Shown here piece by piece: positions 17,592 through 25,789 of a stretch of 64,000 nucleotides of DNA. The stretch is from contig NZ_WQCG01000006.1 of the NCBI RefSeq assembly GCF_013032505.1, positions 62,001-126,000 on the forward strand, given 5' to 3'. Origin of the DNA: Ruegeria atlantica (GTDB lineage: Bacteria; Pseudomonadota; Alphaproteobacteria; Rhodobacterales; Rhodobacteraceae). The notes below the pieces were generated by a model that was given only the letters and a program-made list of their open reading frames with translations, did no database searches and was not told the origin of the DNA. The position numbers were made by a program, and so were the translations under genes. The first letter of the stretch is position 1. Each line of letters opens with the position of its first letter.

Positions 17592-18263
17592 TTAAGTGTT
17601 TCCGTTGGGGATGATCTCGATATCAACCCGGCGGTTCTGCGCCTTCCCTTCGGGCGTCAGGTTCGACGCAATGGGGCGGTTTTCGCCCTGACCGATGGTT
17701 GAGATACGTGCACCGCTTACGCCATTTGCCTGAAGAATATCCGCGACAGACCGCGCACGGCGTTCGGACAGGCCCTGATTATACGCAGCATCGCCGTCAC
17801 TGTCGGTATTGCCGATGACCTGCACGTTCGAGTTGGGGTAGTTCACCAAATTCTGCCCCACCCGGACCAGATCGGCCCTTAATGCCGGACGCACGGTCGA
17901 ACTGTCGGTGTCGAAGGTGATATCATTCGGTACGGTCACAATAAGCCGGTCGCCCGCGTTGGTAACGATGATGCCTTGGTTGGCAAGTTGCTGACGCAGT
18001 TCCGCTGCTTGTTTATCCAGTTGGTTGCCTATCAGGCCGCCTCCTGCTGCACCGATTGCTCCGCCGGCCACGGCCCCCAAAAGTGGATCAGATCCATTGG
18101 CAATAGCGCCGACACCTGCACCAATCAGACCGCCAAGGATCGCGCCCTGCTTCGTGTTTTGGTTCGGGTCTGAGGGCAAGTTCAGCGTACCGGGGTCCGT
18201 ACAGGCGCCCAAAAACAGGGCCGAACACAGCCCAGCGGCAAGAACACTCTTGGAAATCGTCAT
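17592..18263 (-). CDS. OmpA-family outer-membrane lipoprotein with glycine zipper
   Basis: The 223-residue precursor has a lipoprotein signal with lipobox LGAC (Cys near residue 21). A glycine-zipper stretch follows at about 40-80 (GGLIGAGVGAIANG, AGGAIGAAGGG), then a C-terminal OmpA domain. That domain shows GNTDSDGDAAYNQGLSERRA and IGQGENRP, which bind diaminopimelate in peptidoglycan. It probably tethers the outer membrane to the cell wall, like Pal-type or YiaD proteins. AGAAGG precedes the ATG. A 7-bp hairpin lies in the leader and a clear terminator lies immediately after the stop, so it is a single-gene transcript. Confidence 0.9.
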   Translation of the reverse strand: MTISKSVLAAGLCSALFLGACTDPGTLNLPSDPNQNTKQGAILGGLIGAGVGAIANGSDPLLGAVAGGAIGAAGGGLIGNQLDKQAAELRQQLANQGIIVTNAGDRLIVTVPNDITFDTDSSTVRPALRADLVRVGQNLVNYPNSNVQVIGNTDSDGDAAYNQGLSERRARSVADILQANGVSGARISTIGQGENRPIASNLTPEGKAQNRRVDIEIIPNGNT

Positions 18264-18282
18264 GAATTCACCTTCTGCTCTG

Positions 18283-18301
18283 GGGTCCGTTCACCGGACC
18301 C
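18283..18301 (-). other. Hairpin in the leader of the OmpA-type gene
   Basis: GGGTCCG (18283-18289) and CGGACCC (18295-18301) form a perfect 7-bp stem with a 5-base loop, about 20 bases upstream of the start codon and just ahead of the ribosome site. It has no T tract on the minus strand, so it is more likely a leader stability or translation element than a terminator. Confidence 0.4.
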
Positions 18302-18371
18302 GCTTTGTTTGGCGCAGTATATCGCGTCACCTCAACATAGGCTCAAGCAACAATCGGGTGAAGTCGGCAAA

Positions 18372-19061
18372 TTACCGCCGTTCGGCAGGATCCCATTGGT
18401 TTTGATCCTGCCAGATCGCCCGCAGGGGCTCTCCTTGTCCGCAGAAATGATCGTCTGTCAGCTCGCAGGCCCAAATGCGATCTGTGCGAAAATGGCGAAA
18501 CCCATTCCTCATCTCGCACCACGCTGCAAGCATCGTGCATTCGATGTGATAGATCAGGGCAACAGGCCTGACGATCCGTTCCGTCCGTTCGCCTTCGGCA
18601 CTCACATAGGTGATGCGAATTTTGCGTTCTGCGCGAATGGCCTCGCGATAGTTCACGACGGGCACGCACCCTTTGGCAGGATCATCCATCGGTGCGCCCC
18701 ATGGGGCGACCTGCAGCCAATCCGCAGGCGCGCGCAAAGCGTCGATCTTGCGACATACCCGGTCCGCCGCCTGTTGCAGGGTACTGTCCCCCGTGCGCGC
18801 CAGCATCGACAGACCAACCCACAGTGCCTCGACCTCTTCCGAATCGAAATTCAAAGGAGGCAGGTCGTACCCACGCCGCATCAGATACCCCACGCCAGCC
18901 TCACCCTCGATCGGGGTGCGTTGCGCCTGCAACGCTGCAATGTCGCGATAGACGGTGCGCGCAGACACTTCCAGTTTTTCTGCAAGCGCCTCAGCCGTCA
19001 CAGGCATTTCGGCCGAACGCAGGATCTGGATGATTTCAAAAAGGCGGGTCGAGCGGCGCAT
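18372..19061 (-). CDS. YafY-type HTH/WYL-domain transcriptional regulator
   Basis: This 229-residue protein starts with a DeoR-like HTH_11 domain (MRRSTRLFEIIQIL, ARTVYRDIAALQ). It continues with a WYL domain of the YafY group (residues about 140-215, containing YHIECTMLAAWCEMR). The usual third domain is short or absent. Such proteins bind DNA and sense small ligands through the WYL fold. The ATG at 19061 is chosen with GAGAAC upstream; an in-frame ATG at 19088 is possible. The gene diverges from a 61-residue ORF, and a dyad lies in the shared promoter. This suggests control of that ORF and of itself. Confidence 0.85.
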   Translation of the reverse strand: MRRSTRLFEIIQILRSAEMPVTAEALAEKLEVSARTVYRDIAALQAQRTPIEGEAGVGYLMRRGYDLPPLNFDSEEVEALWVGLSMLARTGDSTLQQAADRVCRKIDALRAPADWLQVAPWGAPMDDPAKGCVPVVNYREAIRAERKIRITYVSAEGERTERIVRPVALIYHIECTMLAAWCEMRNGFRHFRTDRIWACELTDDHFCGQGEPLRAIWQDQNQWDPAERR

Positions 19062-19102
19062 AAAGTTCTCCGGGCGGTCTGCTGACATCCTAGCACACCC
19101 CA

Positions 19103-19120
19103 CTGACAGGGTGGTGTCAG
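19103..19120. promoter_or_regulatory. Dyad operator candidate between the WYL regulator and the small ORF
   Basis: CTGACA (19103-19108) and TGTCAG (19115-19120) are perfect inverted arms around GGGTGG. A further CTGACA-like half (GCTGACATC) occurs at 19081-19089. The dyad lies 45 bases before the small ORF start. A WYL-type regulator site is the likely meaning. Confidence 0.5.
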
Positions 19121-19164
19121 GAGTGATCTGCGATCTTTGGGAAACGAACCAAAGGAGGTCGACC

Positions 19165-19350
19165 ATGCCATACCTCGACAATCACGTGATGATGACATTG
19201 AAACTGGACCGCTGGGCACAGGATCACACCTTGCGCGCCTTCGAGATTGAACGCGAAATCATGGCCGCCCGTCAGCCCTGCGCGCCCCGCAAACGGACCA
19301 GACGGTTTTCACTGGGCAACCTCAAGATTCTGTGGACGAGCACGGCCTGA
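19165..19350 (+). CDS. Small 61-residue protein of unknown function
   Basis: This is a short basic protein (MPYLDNHVMMTLKLDRWAQD at its start, ending in a cluster of Arg/Lys and then FSLGNLKILWTSTA). It has a near-perfect AAAGGAGG ribosome site 7 bases before the ATG, which argues strongly that it is translated. It has no signal peptide, transmembrane segment or recognisable domain. It diverges from a YafY-type WYL regulator with a dyad between them, so it is probably the regulator's target. It ends two bases before the convergent RluA gene. I do not recognise a family. Confidence 0.65.
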   Translation: MPYLDNHVMMTLKLDRWAQDHTLRAFEIEREIMAARQPCAPRKRTRRFSLGNLKILWTSTA

Positions 19351-19352
19351 GG

Positions 19353-20000
19353 TCAAAAATCAGCCGGGGCGCGGAATTTCATCGAAACTCCGCCCTCGGG
19401 GTTTTTCAGGCGCAATTCCTCAGAGTGCAGCATCAGACGCGGGAAATCGCGCGCAGGTCCGTCGGCGTAGAACGGATCGCCCAGAATGGGATGACCCAAT
19501 GCTTGCATATGAACGCGCAACTGATGCGATCTGCCCGTTTTAGGGAACAACCGGACGCGCGTCGTCTCGCCCTCGTACTTTACAAATCGCCAGTCAGTGA
19601 CAGCAGGCTTGCCAGTCTCATGACAGACCATCTGAAGCGGTCGGTTTGGCCAATCTACAATCAACGGTAGATCAACGGTTCCGGTCTTTTGCTCGATCCG
19701 ACCCCAAACGCGCGCAACATAAGTTTTTCGGGTCTGGCGTTTCTCGAATTGCATGCTCAGATGGCGCTGTGCGTGCGGCGACTGGGCAAACACCATGACA
19801 CCTGACGTATCCCGATCCAGCCGGTGCACTAACAAAGCCTGCGGAAAAGCCGCCTGTACACGGGTCAGCAGGCAATCGGCCAGATGCGCACCACGTCCCG
19901 GTACTGACAACAGACCCGAGGGCTTATTGACGACGATAAGCTGCACATCTTCATGCAGCACATCCAAAGGCGTTTTCGGGGGATTATAGGTTTCGCTCAT
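19353..20000 (-). CDS. RluA-family pseudouridine synthase
   Basis: This 215-residue enzyme isomerises uridine to pseudouridine in rRNA or tRNA. The catalytic aspartate lies in VHRLDRDTSGVMVFA, and the family motif GRSHQLRVHMQALGHPILGD lies in the C-terminal half. It has no N-terminal S4 domain, so it is closer to RluA (23S U746/tRNA U32) than to RluC or RluD, but the target cannot be fixed here. The ATG at 20000 (MSETYNPPKTPLDVLHED) is chosen; a longer frame upstream is discarded because it overlaps the divergent SnoaL-like gene. Confidence 0.88.
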   Translation of the reverse strand: MSETYNPPKTPLDVLHEDVQLIVVNKPSGLLSVPGRGAHLADCLLTRVQAAFPQALLVHRLDRDTSGVMVFAQSPHAQRHLSMQFEKRQTRKTYVARVWGRIEQKTGTVDLPLIVDWPNRPLQMVCHETGKPAVTDWRFVKYEGETTRVRLFPKTGRSHQLRVHMQALGHPILGDPFYADGPARDFPRLMLHSEELRLKNPEGGVSMKFRAPADF

Positions 20001-20097
20001 GCGCGCCTGCCTAACGCACGGATTTGGTTCCCGCAACGTCGGGCTTGCCTGAACGAAACGGTTCAGCAAATCTCGGACCCAAAGCGGAGGAGAACCC

Positions 20098-20508
20098 ATG
20101 CACCCCACAATCGCGCGCATGCAAGACGTTGTCGCCAAGGGCGATGAAAGCCTGATCCACGAATTGCTGGCCGAAGACGTACAGTTTTCGCCGCCCACCT
20201 ACTACAGCACCTGGACCGGGCGCGAGCCGGTGGCGGCCGTTCTGGGCCATGTGGGACAGGTGTTTTCCGATTTTCGCTATCGCCGGATCATGGGTGAAGG
20301 CAAAGACTGGGCGCTGGAGTTTCAGTGCAAGGTCGGAGATTTAGATGCGGTTGGCGTCGACCTGATCACTCTGAATGACGACGGTCTGATCCAGAACTTC
20401 GAAGTTGTCATGCGGCCCTACAAAACCATTGGTGCCCTACGCGAGGCCATGATGGCCCGTGTGATGACAGACCCCAGATTCCTCGAATACAAAAACGCGC
20501 TCAGTTGA
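20098..20508 (+). CDS. SnoaL/NTF2-like protein
   Basis: This 136-residue protein has the cone-shaped NTF2/SnoaL fold pattern: an N-terminal helix pair (MQDVVAKGDESLIHELLAED), then YYSTWTGREPVAAVLGHV and a strand-rich second half with VGVDLITLNDDGLIQNFEV. Members are small enzymes or ligand-binding proteins; no substrate can be named. GGAGGAG lies upstream of the ATG. The next gene starts three bases after its stop, so the two are co-transcribed. The 97-base region upstream contains a small dyad CTGAAC/GTTCAG (20049-20066) that may be an operator. Confidence 0.78.
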   Translation: MHPTIARMQDVVAKGDESLIHELLAEDVQFSPPTYYSTWTGREPVAAVLGHVGQVFSDFRYRRIMGEGKDWALEFQCKVGDLDAVGVDLITLNDDGLIQNFEVVMRPYKTIGALREAMMARVMTDPRFLEYKNALS

Positions 20509-20510
20509 AC

Positions 20511-21221
20511 ATGCCCAGCCGGATTGCCGCGGATCAGATCTTGCGCGTGCCGCTGCTGCCGGTTCTGGCAGCCCAGGCGGTTTCCGTGCGCCGAAACGCG
20601 CAACAACTTCCAGAACCCTCGGGCCCTCGACAAGGGCGCGAAGGGCGCGGCCCCCGGTTGCGGTTGCTAATCGCAGGCGATAGCTCGGCAGCCGGCGTTG
20701 GTGCTGGCCGACAACAACAGGCGCTTTCGGGATTTTTGGTTCAACAATTGGCACGCCACTACAGCGTGGAATGGCAACTTGAAGCAACGACAGGCCATAC
20801 AACACAGGATACGCTGGACCGACTGAACCGACTTGAAGGCCGTTTTGATGCTGCCGTGACAGCCTTGGGTGTAAACGACGTCACGCGTGGTGTTTCCCGG
20901 CAAAGGTTCACAGCTTTACAGATCCAACTGCTGAACCATCTGACGGACAATCTGGGTGTGCGCCGCATCGTCTTGACTGCGGTACCGCAAATGAACCGAT
21001 TTCCGGCATTGCCTCAGCCACTCGCGTGGGTGCTGGGCCGTCAGGCTGCCCGGCTGGATCAGGGATTACAAACCGCCGCGTCGGCATTCGCGCAAGCCCG
21101 CCACCTGCCGTTGGAGTTTCCGGATGACCCGGCGCTTGCTGCTCCGGACGGATATCACCCAAGCCCGAAAGCCTATCGCTTGTGGGCGGAGGCCGCCGCC
21201 GACCTGCTGCGTCAGCTCTGA
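20511..21221 (+). CDS. SGNH/GDSL-family hydrolase
   Basis: This 236-residue esterase/lipase-like protein has the SGNH blocks in order: block I IAGDSSAAGVG with the nucleophilic Ser (about residue 60), block III ALGVNDVTRGV, and block V APDGYHPSPKAY with the Asp and His. No signal peptide is evident, so it probably acts in the cytoplasm on an unknown ester. The ATG at 20511 lies 2 bases past the SnoaL gene stop; a TTG at 20505 overlapping that stop is an alternative. The 3' end overlaps the convergent rarD by 10 bases. Confidence 0.87.
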   Translation: MPSRIAADQILRVPLLPVLAAQAVSVRRNAQQLPEPSGPRQGREGRGPRLRLLIAGDSSAAGVGAGRQQQALSGFLVQQLARHYSVEWQLEATTGHTTQDTLDRLNRLEGRFDAAVTALGVNDVTRGVSRQRFTALQIQLLNHLTDNLGVRRIVLTAVPQMNRFPALPQPLAWVLGRQAARLDQGLQTAASAFAQARHLPLEFPDDPALAAPDGYHPSPKAYRLWAEAAADLLRQL

Positions 21222-22120
21222 GCCCGCATCTGACGGATCATCGGGATCGTGTAAACCACCAGCGCCGCCCAGATCAGCGGAAAGGCGATCATGCGCCCCC
21301 GGTCGATCTGTTCGCCAAACACGGTGATAGCGGTGATGAAGATCATCGTCGGAGCGATATATTGCAGGATCCCCATTGTGGACAGCCGAACCAGTTTCGC
21401 CCCGTTGGCATAGACCAGCAAAGGAACAGCCGTGACGATACCAGCGCAAGCAAGCAGCATGGTGTCCCCGGCGGCAGCGCCGAAGTGACCAGTTCCTTTT
21501 GCCCCCAACCAGGTGATGTAAACCAAGGCGGGGATCAACAGGATCAGGACCTCAAGCAGAAATCCCTGATTGGGACCTATGGGCAACGAGCGTTTGAAGA
21601 ACGCGTAAAACCCCCAACTAACGGTCAGGGCAAGCGCAGCCCATGGAAGCCGTCCGGCTTCGACAACCAACACCAAAACGCCCAATGCGGCCAAACCAAC
21701 CGCCACCATCTGCGTGCGGTTCAAAGGCTCGCGCAGCAGGACCGCACCCAGCGCAATGCTGAACAATGGGTTGATATAGTAACCCAGCGCTGCGTCCAGC
21801 GCATTGCCGCTGGCTATGGCCCACACGTAAATGGCCCAGTTCACCGAGATCAAAGCCGCAGTCAGGCAGGCCATACCCAGCATTTTCGGATTCTGTAGCG
21901 CAGCTTTCAGATCCTTGGTCCGCCCCAGCGCCACCAGCAACAGCCCGGCCACAGGAACCGACCAAACAATCCGGTGGGCCACGATCTCAACTGGTCCGAT
22001 ATGCGCCAGAGCTTTCATGTAAAGCGGCAAGAAACCCCAAAGTGTGTAAGCGGTAACTGCAAGGGCAAGACCCTTTGGCGTGTCCTCATTCTGGGGTGAC
22101 GTCGCGGCTTTCGCCATCAT
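21212..22120 (-). CDS. rarD: RarD-type EamA transporter
   Basis: This 302-residue inner-membrane protein of the DMT superfamily has about ten transmembrane helices and the RarD signature region (YTLWGFLPLYMKAL, AHRIVWSVPVAG, WAIASGNALDAALGYYINPL). RarD was named for chloramphenicol sensitivity, but the transported compound is unknown. The start ATG at 22120 is followed by a charged tail (MMAKAATSPQNEDTPKG) before the first helix. It is transcribed alone, separated from the upstream catabolic operon by that operon's terminator. Confidence 0.87.
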   Translation of the reverse strand: MMAKAATSPQNEDTPKGLALAVTAYTLWGFLPLYMKALAHIGPVEIVAHRIVWSVPVAGLLLVALGRTKDLKAALQNPKMLGMACLTAALISVNWAIYVWAIASGNALDAALGYYINPLFSIALGAVLLREPLNRTQMVAVGLAALGVLVLVVEAGRLPWAALALTVSWGFYAFFKRSLPIGPNQGFLLEVLILLIPALVYITWLGAKGTGHFGAAAGDTMLLACAGIVTAVPLLVYANGAKLVRLSTMGILQYIAPTMIFITAITVFGEQIDRGRMIAFPLIWAALVVYTIPMIRQMRAQS

Positions 22121-22219
22121 GGAACTCCGGCTGATACCGTTTTTCTATAAGGTTGTTCCGGAGGGTTTGAAAACTATGAAAACCGTGAACACTCACATCA
22201 ACAAAATTGATACGTTCAC

Positions 22220-22242
22220 AAAAAAAGGGCGCCGAAGCGCCC
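22220..22242 (-). terminator. Terminator of the nine-gene catabolic operon
   Basis: GGGCGC (22227-22232), CGAA and GCGCCC (22237-22242) give on the minus strand a GC-rich stem closed by a UUCG-type loop. The A run at 22220-22226 becomes seven T. It lies about 20 bases past the stop of the last operon gene. Confidence 0.88.
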
Positions 22243-22262
22243 CTCTTTCCGTTCATAGGGTT

Positions 22263-24716
22263 TTATACTTTGACGCGCTCTGATTTTGGATCGTACATCG
22301 GCTTGAGTGATGCTTCGGCTTTCACCTTCACACCACACACGTCGATCTCATAGGCCGAAGCCAGAACGTCGGCTGCCTTTTCGCCTTCGCAAGGCACGTA
22401 ACCCAGACCGATTGCGCCGCCCAACGTGTGGCCATAGTTGCCCGAGGAGAGGTATCCCACATACTCGCCATCACGAATGATCGGCTCATTGTGGAACAGC
22501 AGCGGTTCCGGGTCGGTCAGTTTGAACTGGACAAGGCGGTTGTGCGGTCCACTTTCCTTGCGCGCAATCACCGCTTCGCGACCGATAAAGTCGCTGCCCT
22601 TATCGACCTTGACCGCAAACCCAAGCCCTGCATCGACGACGTGGTCCTCGCAGGTGATGTCATGGCCGAAGTGGCGGAAACCTTTTTCGATCCGGGCACT
22701 GTCCATCATGTGCATGCCGCACAGTTTCAATCCCATGTCCTGCCCGGCCTCGTGCAGGGTTTCGAACACATGTCCCGCCATGTCCGACGAGACATAGATT
22801 TCCCAACCCAGCTCACCGACATAAGTAACCCGATGGGCGCGGGCCAGGCCCATGCCGATCTCGATTTCCTGTGCGGTGCCAAAAGGGTTGGTCGCGTTGG
22901 TGAAATCGTTCGGTGAGACCTTTTCAAGCAAGGTGCGCGCATTTGGGCCCATGATGGCCAGAACGCCCTCGCCCGCCGTGACATCGGTGATGACGACATT
23001 GAAGTTGCCCGCATTGCGCTGCATCCACGTCTGATCCGCCAGACGGGTCGCGGCCGGGGTCACCACCAGATAGGCAGTCTCAGTCAGGCGCGTGACCGTT
23101 ACATCCGCCTCGATCCCGCCTGAGCGGTTGAGGAATTGTGTGTAAACGATCTTGCCGTTCGGCACCGAGTAGTCGCCGCCGCCGACATAGTTCATGAACG
23201 CCTCGGCATCGGGGCCTTCGACACGGATTTTGCCGAAAGATGACATGTCGTACATACCGACATTTTCGCGAACAGCCTTGTGTTCAGCCGCCGAGTTCTC
23301 GAACCAGTTCTGGCGCTTCCAGCTGTACTGGTATTCCCGCTCCTGCCCTTCATTCGCGAACCAGTTGGCACGTTCCCAGCCCGCCAGTTCGCCCATGACC
23401 GCGCCCTGTTCCAACAGGTGATGATGGAACGGCGTCCGGCGCACGCCACGCGCGGTGGCCTTTTGGCGATAGGGGAAGTGGTCGGCGTACAGCAGACCCA
23501 GCGTCTCTTTCGAACGCTCAAACAAATACTGTTTGTTGCCCTGGAACGGTTGCATCCGACCGATGTCCACGTCGCCCAGATCGAACGGTTTTTCACCACT
23601 GTCCATCCATTCGGCCAGCGCCATACCAGCACCGCCAGCGGACTGAATACCGATCGAGTTGAAACCCGCTGCGATCCAGACGTTGTCCATCTCAGGCGCA
23701 AGACCCAAATGATAGGCATCATCAGGGGTAAACGATTCCGGTCCATTGAAGAAGGTGTGGATGCCAGCCTCGGCTAACATAGGCATACGTTCACACGCGG
23801 CTTCGAGGATTGGCTCGAAATGGTCGAAATCCTCGGGCAGTTGGTCGAACTCAAACGTGTCGGGGATGCCGTTCATCGCCCACGGCTTGGCGTTCGGTTC
23901 AAATGCACCCAACAGAATCTTGCCAGCATCTTCTTTGTAATATGCGCACTCATCCGGAACTCGCAGAACCGGCAATTGGGTCAAGCCGTCGATGCCTTCT
24001 GTGACAATGTAGAAGTGTTCGCACGCGTGCAACGGAACGTTGACGCCAGCCATCTTGCCGACCTCATGCCCCCACATACCCGCGCAATTCACGACCATGT
24101 CACATTCGATATGGCCCGAGGCGCTGCCGTCATCCGCGACCCAGTCAACACCGCTCACCTTGCGGCCCTGTTTGACGATGTCGGTGACCTTCACGCGTTC
24201 CTTGACGATACCGCCACGTTGTCGGGCCCCTTTTGCCAGCGCCAATGCAATGTTGGCCGGATCACCCTGACCGTCCAGCGGCAGGTAAACAGCACCCGTC
24301 ACACCTTGTAGGTTGATGTGCGGATACAGTTCCTGAATGCGCTCATTTTCGATTTCTTCGACCTCGACACCAAAGGCCCGTGCCATGGCCGCCTGACGGT
24401 AGAGCTCTTCTTTGCGCTCTTCAGTCAACGCAACAGTGATCGACCCACAACGCTTAAATCCCGTTGCCACACCGGTTTCTTCCTCAAGCGAGCCATAAAG
24501 CTCCTGACTGTACTTCGCCAGTTTGGTCATGTTCGCCGTTGCGCGCAGCTGCGCGATCAAGCCCGCCGCGTGCCAGGTGGTACCGCTGGTCAGTTGCTTA
24601 CGTTCCAGCAGCACTACGTCTTTCCAGCCCTTTTTGGTCAGGTGGTACGCCACCGAACATCCGATGACTCCGCCACCGATGATGACAACACGGGCCTTAG
24701 TAGGAAGATCAGCCAT
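22263..24716 (-). CDS. Dimethylglycine/sarcosine dehydrogenase-like FAD-GcvT fusion (paralogue 1)
   Basis: This 817-residue two-domain protein matches mitochondrial and bacterial dimethylglycine dehydrogenases. Residues about 1-400 are a DAO-type FAD domain (VVIIGGGVIGCSVAYHL) with His49 in GTTWHAAGL, the position that carries covalent FAD in DMGDH. Residues about 430-810 are a GcvT/aminomethyltransferase domain that would pass the released methyl group to tetrahydrofolate. The ATG at 24716 is preferred over 24722 because GGA is 9 rather than 3 bases away. It is the last gene of the operon, 88 bases after the GlxA-type regulator and followed by a terminator. The exact N-methyl substrate is unproven. 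Confidence 0.85.
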   Translation of the reverse strand: MADLPTKARVVIIGGGVIGCSVAYHLTKKGWKDVVLLERKQLTSGTTWHAAGLIAQLRATANMTKLAKYSQELYGSLEEETGVATGFKRCGSITVALTEERKEELYRQAAMARAFGVEVEEIENERIQELYPHINLQGVTGAVYLPLDGQGDPANIALALAKGARQRGGIVKERVKVTDIVKQGRKVSGVDWVADDGSASGHIECDMVVNCAGMWGHEVGKMAGVNVPLHACEHFYIVTEGIDGLTQLPVLRVPDECAYYKEDAGKILLGAFEPNAKPWAMNGIPDTFEFDQLPEDFDHFEPILEAACERMPMLAEAGIHTFFNGPESFTPDDAYHLGLAPEMDNVWIAAGFNSIGIQSAGGAGMALAEWMDSGEKPFDLGDVDIGRMQPFQGNKQYLFERSKETLGLLYADHFPYRQKATARGVRRTPFHHHLLEQGAVMGELAGWERANWFANEGQEREYQYSWKRQNWFENSAAEHKAVRENVGMYDMSSFGKIRVEGPDAEAFMNYVGGGDYSVPNGKIVYTQFLNRSGGIEADVTVTRLTETAYLVVTPAATRLADQTWMQRNAGNFNVVITDVTAGEGVLAIMGPNARTLLEKVSPNDFTNATNPFGTAQEIEIGMGLARAHRVTYVGELGWEIYVSSDMAGHVFETLHEAGQDMGLKLCGMHMMDSARIEKGFRHFGHDITCEDHVVDAGLGFAVKVDKGSDFIGREAVIARKESGPHNRLVQFKLTDPEPLLFHNEPIIRDGEYVGYLSSGNYGHTLGGAIGLGYVPCEGEKAADVLASAYEIDVCGVKVKAEASLKPMYDPKSERVKV

Positions 24717-24804
24717 TCTCATGATTCCGCTTTATGAGTTTCCAGCCAAAATACACGGAAGAGCGACGCAGAATGCACGAAAAACGTCAGCGCATTTGCA
24801 AAAA

Positions 24805-25779
24805 TCAACCATGTTTAACTTGCCGCTTTTCGCGTCTCAACACGAAGGGCGTCACCCCAAAAAAGCTTTTGTAGACCGACGAAAACCCGTTGGGAAACCC
24901 GCAGGCCAGTCCGATTTCGCGCACGCTCATCGTAGTGTTCAGCAGGAGGTTATTGGCCTTGGCCAGCCTCATCTCGCGGTAAAAGCCGTTTGGTGTGGTT
25001 CCGAAATAGTTCTTGAACTTCCGCTCCAGAGAACGGTTCGAAAGCTTTAGTGCTTCGACGATTTCCCGTATCGGCAGCGGGTCTTCGATATTGGCCTGCA
25101 TCACCTTGATGCACTGATCCAGCTTGGCGTCACCGGTTGCCGTGGTTTTTGAACCAGAAAAGGGCTGAAGCGAGGAAAAGTCCCGGATGTTCTCGTGCAG
25201 CATAATATCGGCCACGGTCATTCTGGTTGGCCCAGATATGTGGCGCCCGATCACCGCCAGCGCGACATCGGTTGTCGCCTCCATCCCGGCGCAGGTCACA
25301 ACGGCGCCCTGTTCCGTTGCAATCGACAGTTTGGCTTCGAATTGAGCGCGGCGTTCGCGCAGAAAGGACGCGTTTTCCCAATGGGTCGACATATCCTCGG
25401 TCCCCTGCTCGTCAATATAGCGGCTTGCCGCCTCGGACAGTAGAAAGACCTGCGCGCCGCGGTACGTGTAGTCGGATACGACGCGCCCCATAGAGAGGTC
25501 CGGATGATCAGGGTCGGAATTGCCGATGACAAAAAGATAGTCCGCGTTGGGCTGGGGCGGAATGCACTCGGTCTGGATCGTCGCTTCGCTGCTGCTGGTA
25601 ATCGGACCACCCTTATGCGAGCGATAGGTGTAGGTGAACGGAGGGTTTGGGCAAACGCGGTTCGCCAGTCGCAGTACCTCAACCAAAGACGCCAGTTCCA
25701 GCAGCACAAAGCCTGGCGCTACGACAATGTCGAAATGCCGCTGAGCCGTAACAACCGGGATGTTGGACGTCGATGGCAT
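24805..25779 (-). CDS. GlxA/GbdR-type AraC-family regulator with DJ-1/PfpI-like domain
   Basis: This 324-residue protein has an N-terminal class I glutamine amidotransferase-like (DJ-1/PfpI) sensor domain (residues about 10-195, with VTCAGMEATTDVALAVIGRH). Its C-terminal AraC HTH pair spans about 225-315 (PLPIREIVEALKLSNRSLERKF and MSVREIGLACGFPNGFSSVYK). Relatives include GbdR and CdhR, which govern glycine betaine and carnitine catabolism. Its place among dimethylglycine-type genes supports such a role. ATG 25779 follows AAGGAAAG, 10 bases after the methyltransferase gene, so it is an internal cistron of the operon. Confidence 0.88.
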   Translation of the reverse strand: MPSTSNIPVVTAQRHFDIVVAPGFVLLELASLVEVLRLANRVCPNPPFTYTYRSHKGGPITSSSEATIQTECIPPQPNADYLFVIGNSDPDHPDLSMGRVVSDYTYRGAQVFLLSEAASRYIDEQGTEDMSTHWENASFLRERRAQFEAKLSIATEQGAVVTCAGMEATTDVALAVIGRHISGPTRMTVADIMLHENIRDFSSLQPFSGSKTTATGDAKLDQCIKVMQANIEDPLPIREIVEALKLSNRSLERKFKNYFGTTPNGFYREMRLAKANNLLLNTTMSVREIGLACGFPNGFSSVYKSFFGVTPFVLRREKRQVKHG

Positions 25780-25789
25780 CACTTTCCTT

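Noticed and set aside
19653-19875. Short minus-strand frame inside the RluA-family gene
   Set aside because: It is an alternative frame of a confidently assigned gene with no ribosome site.
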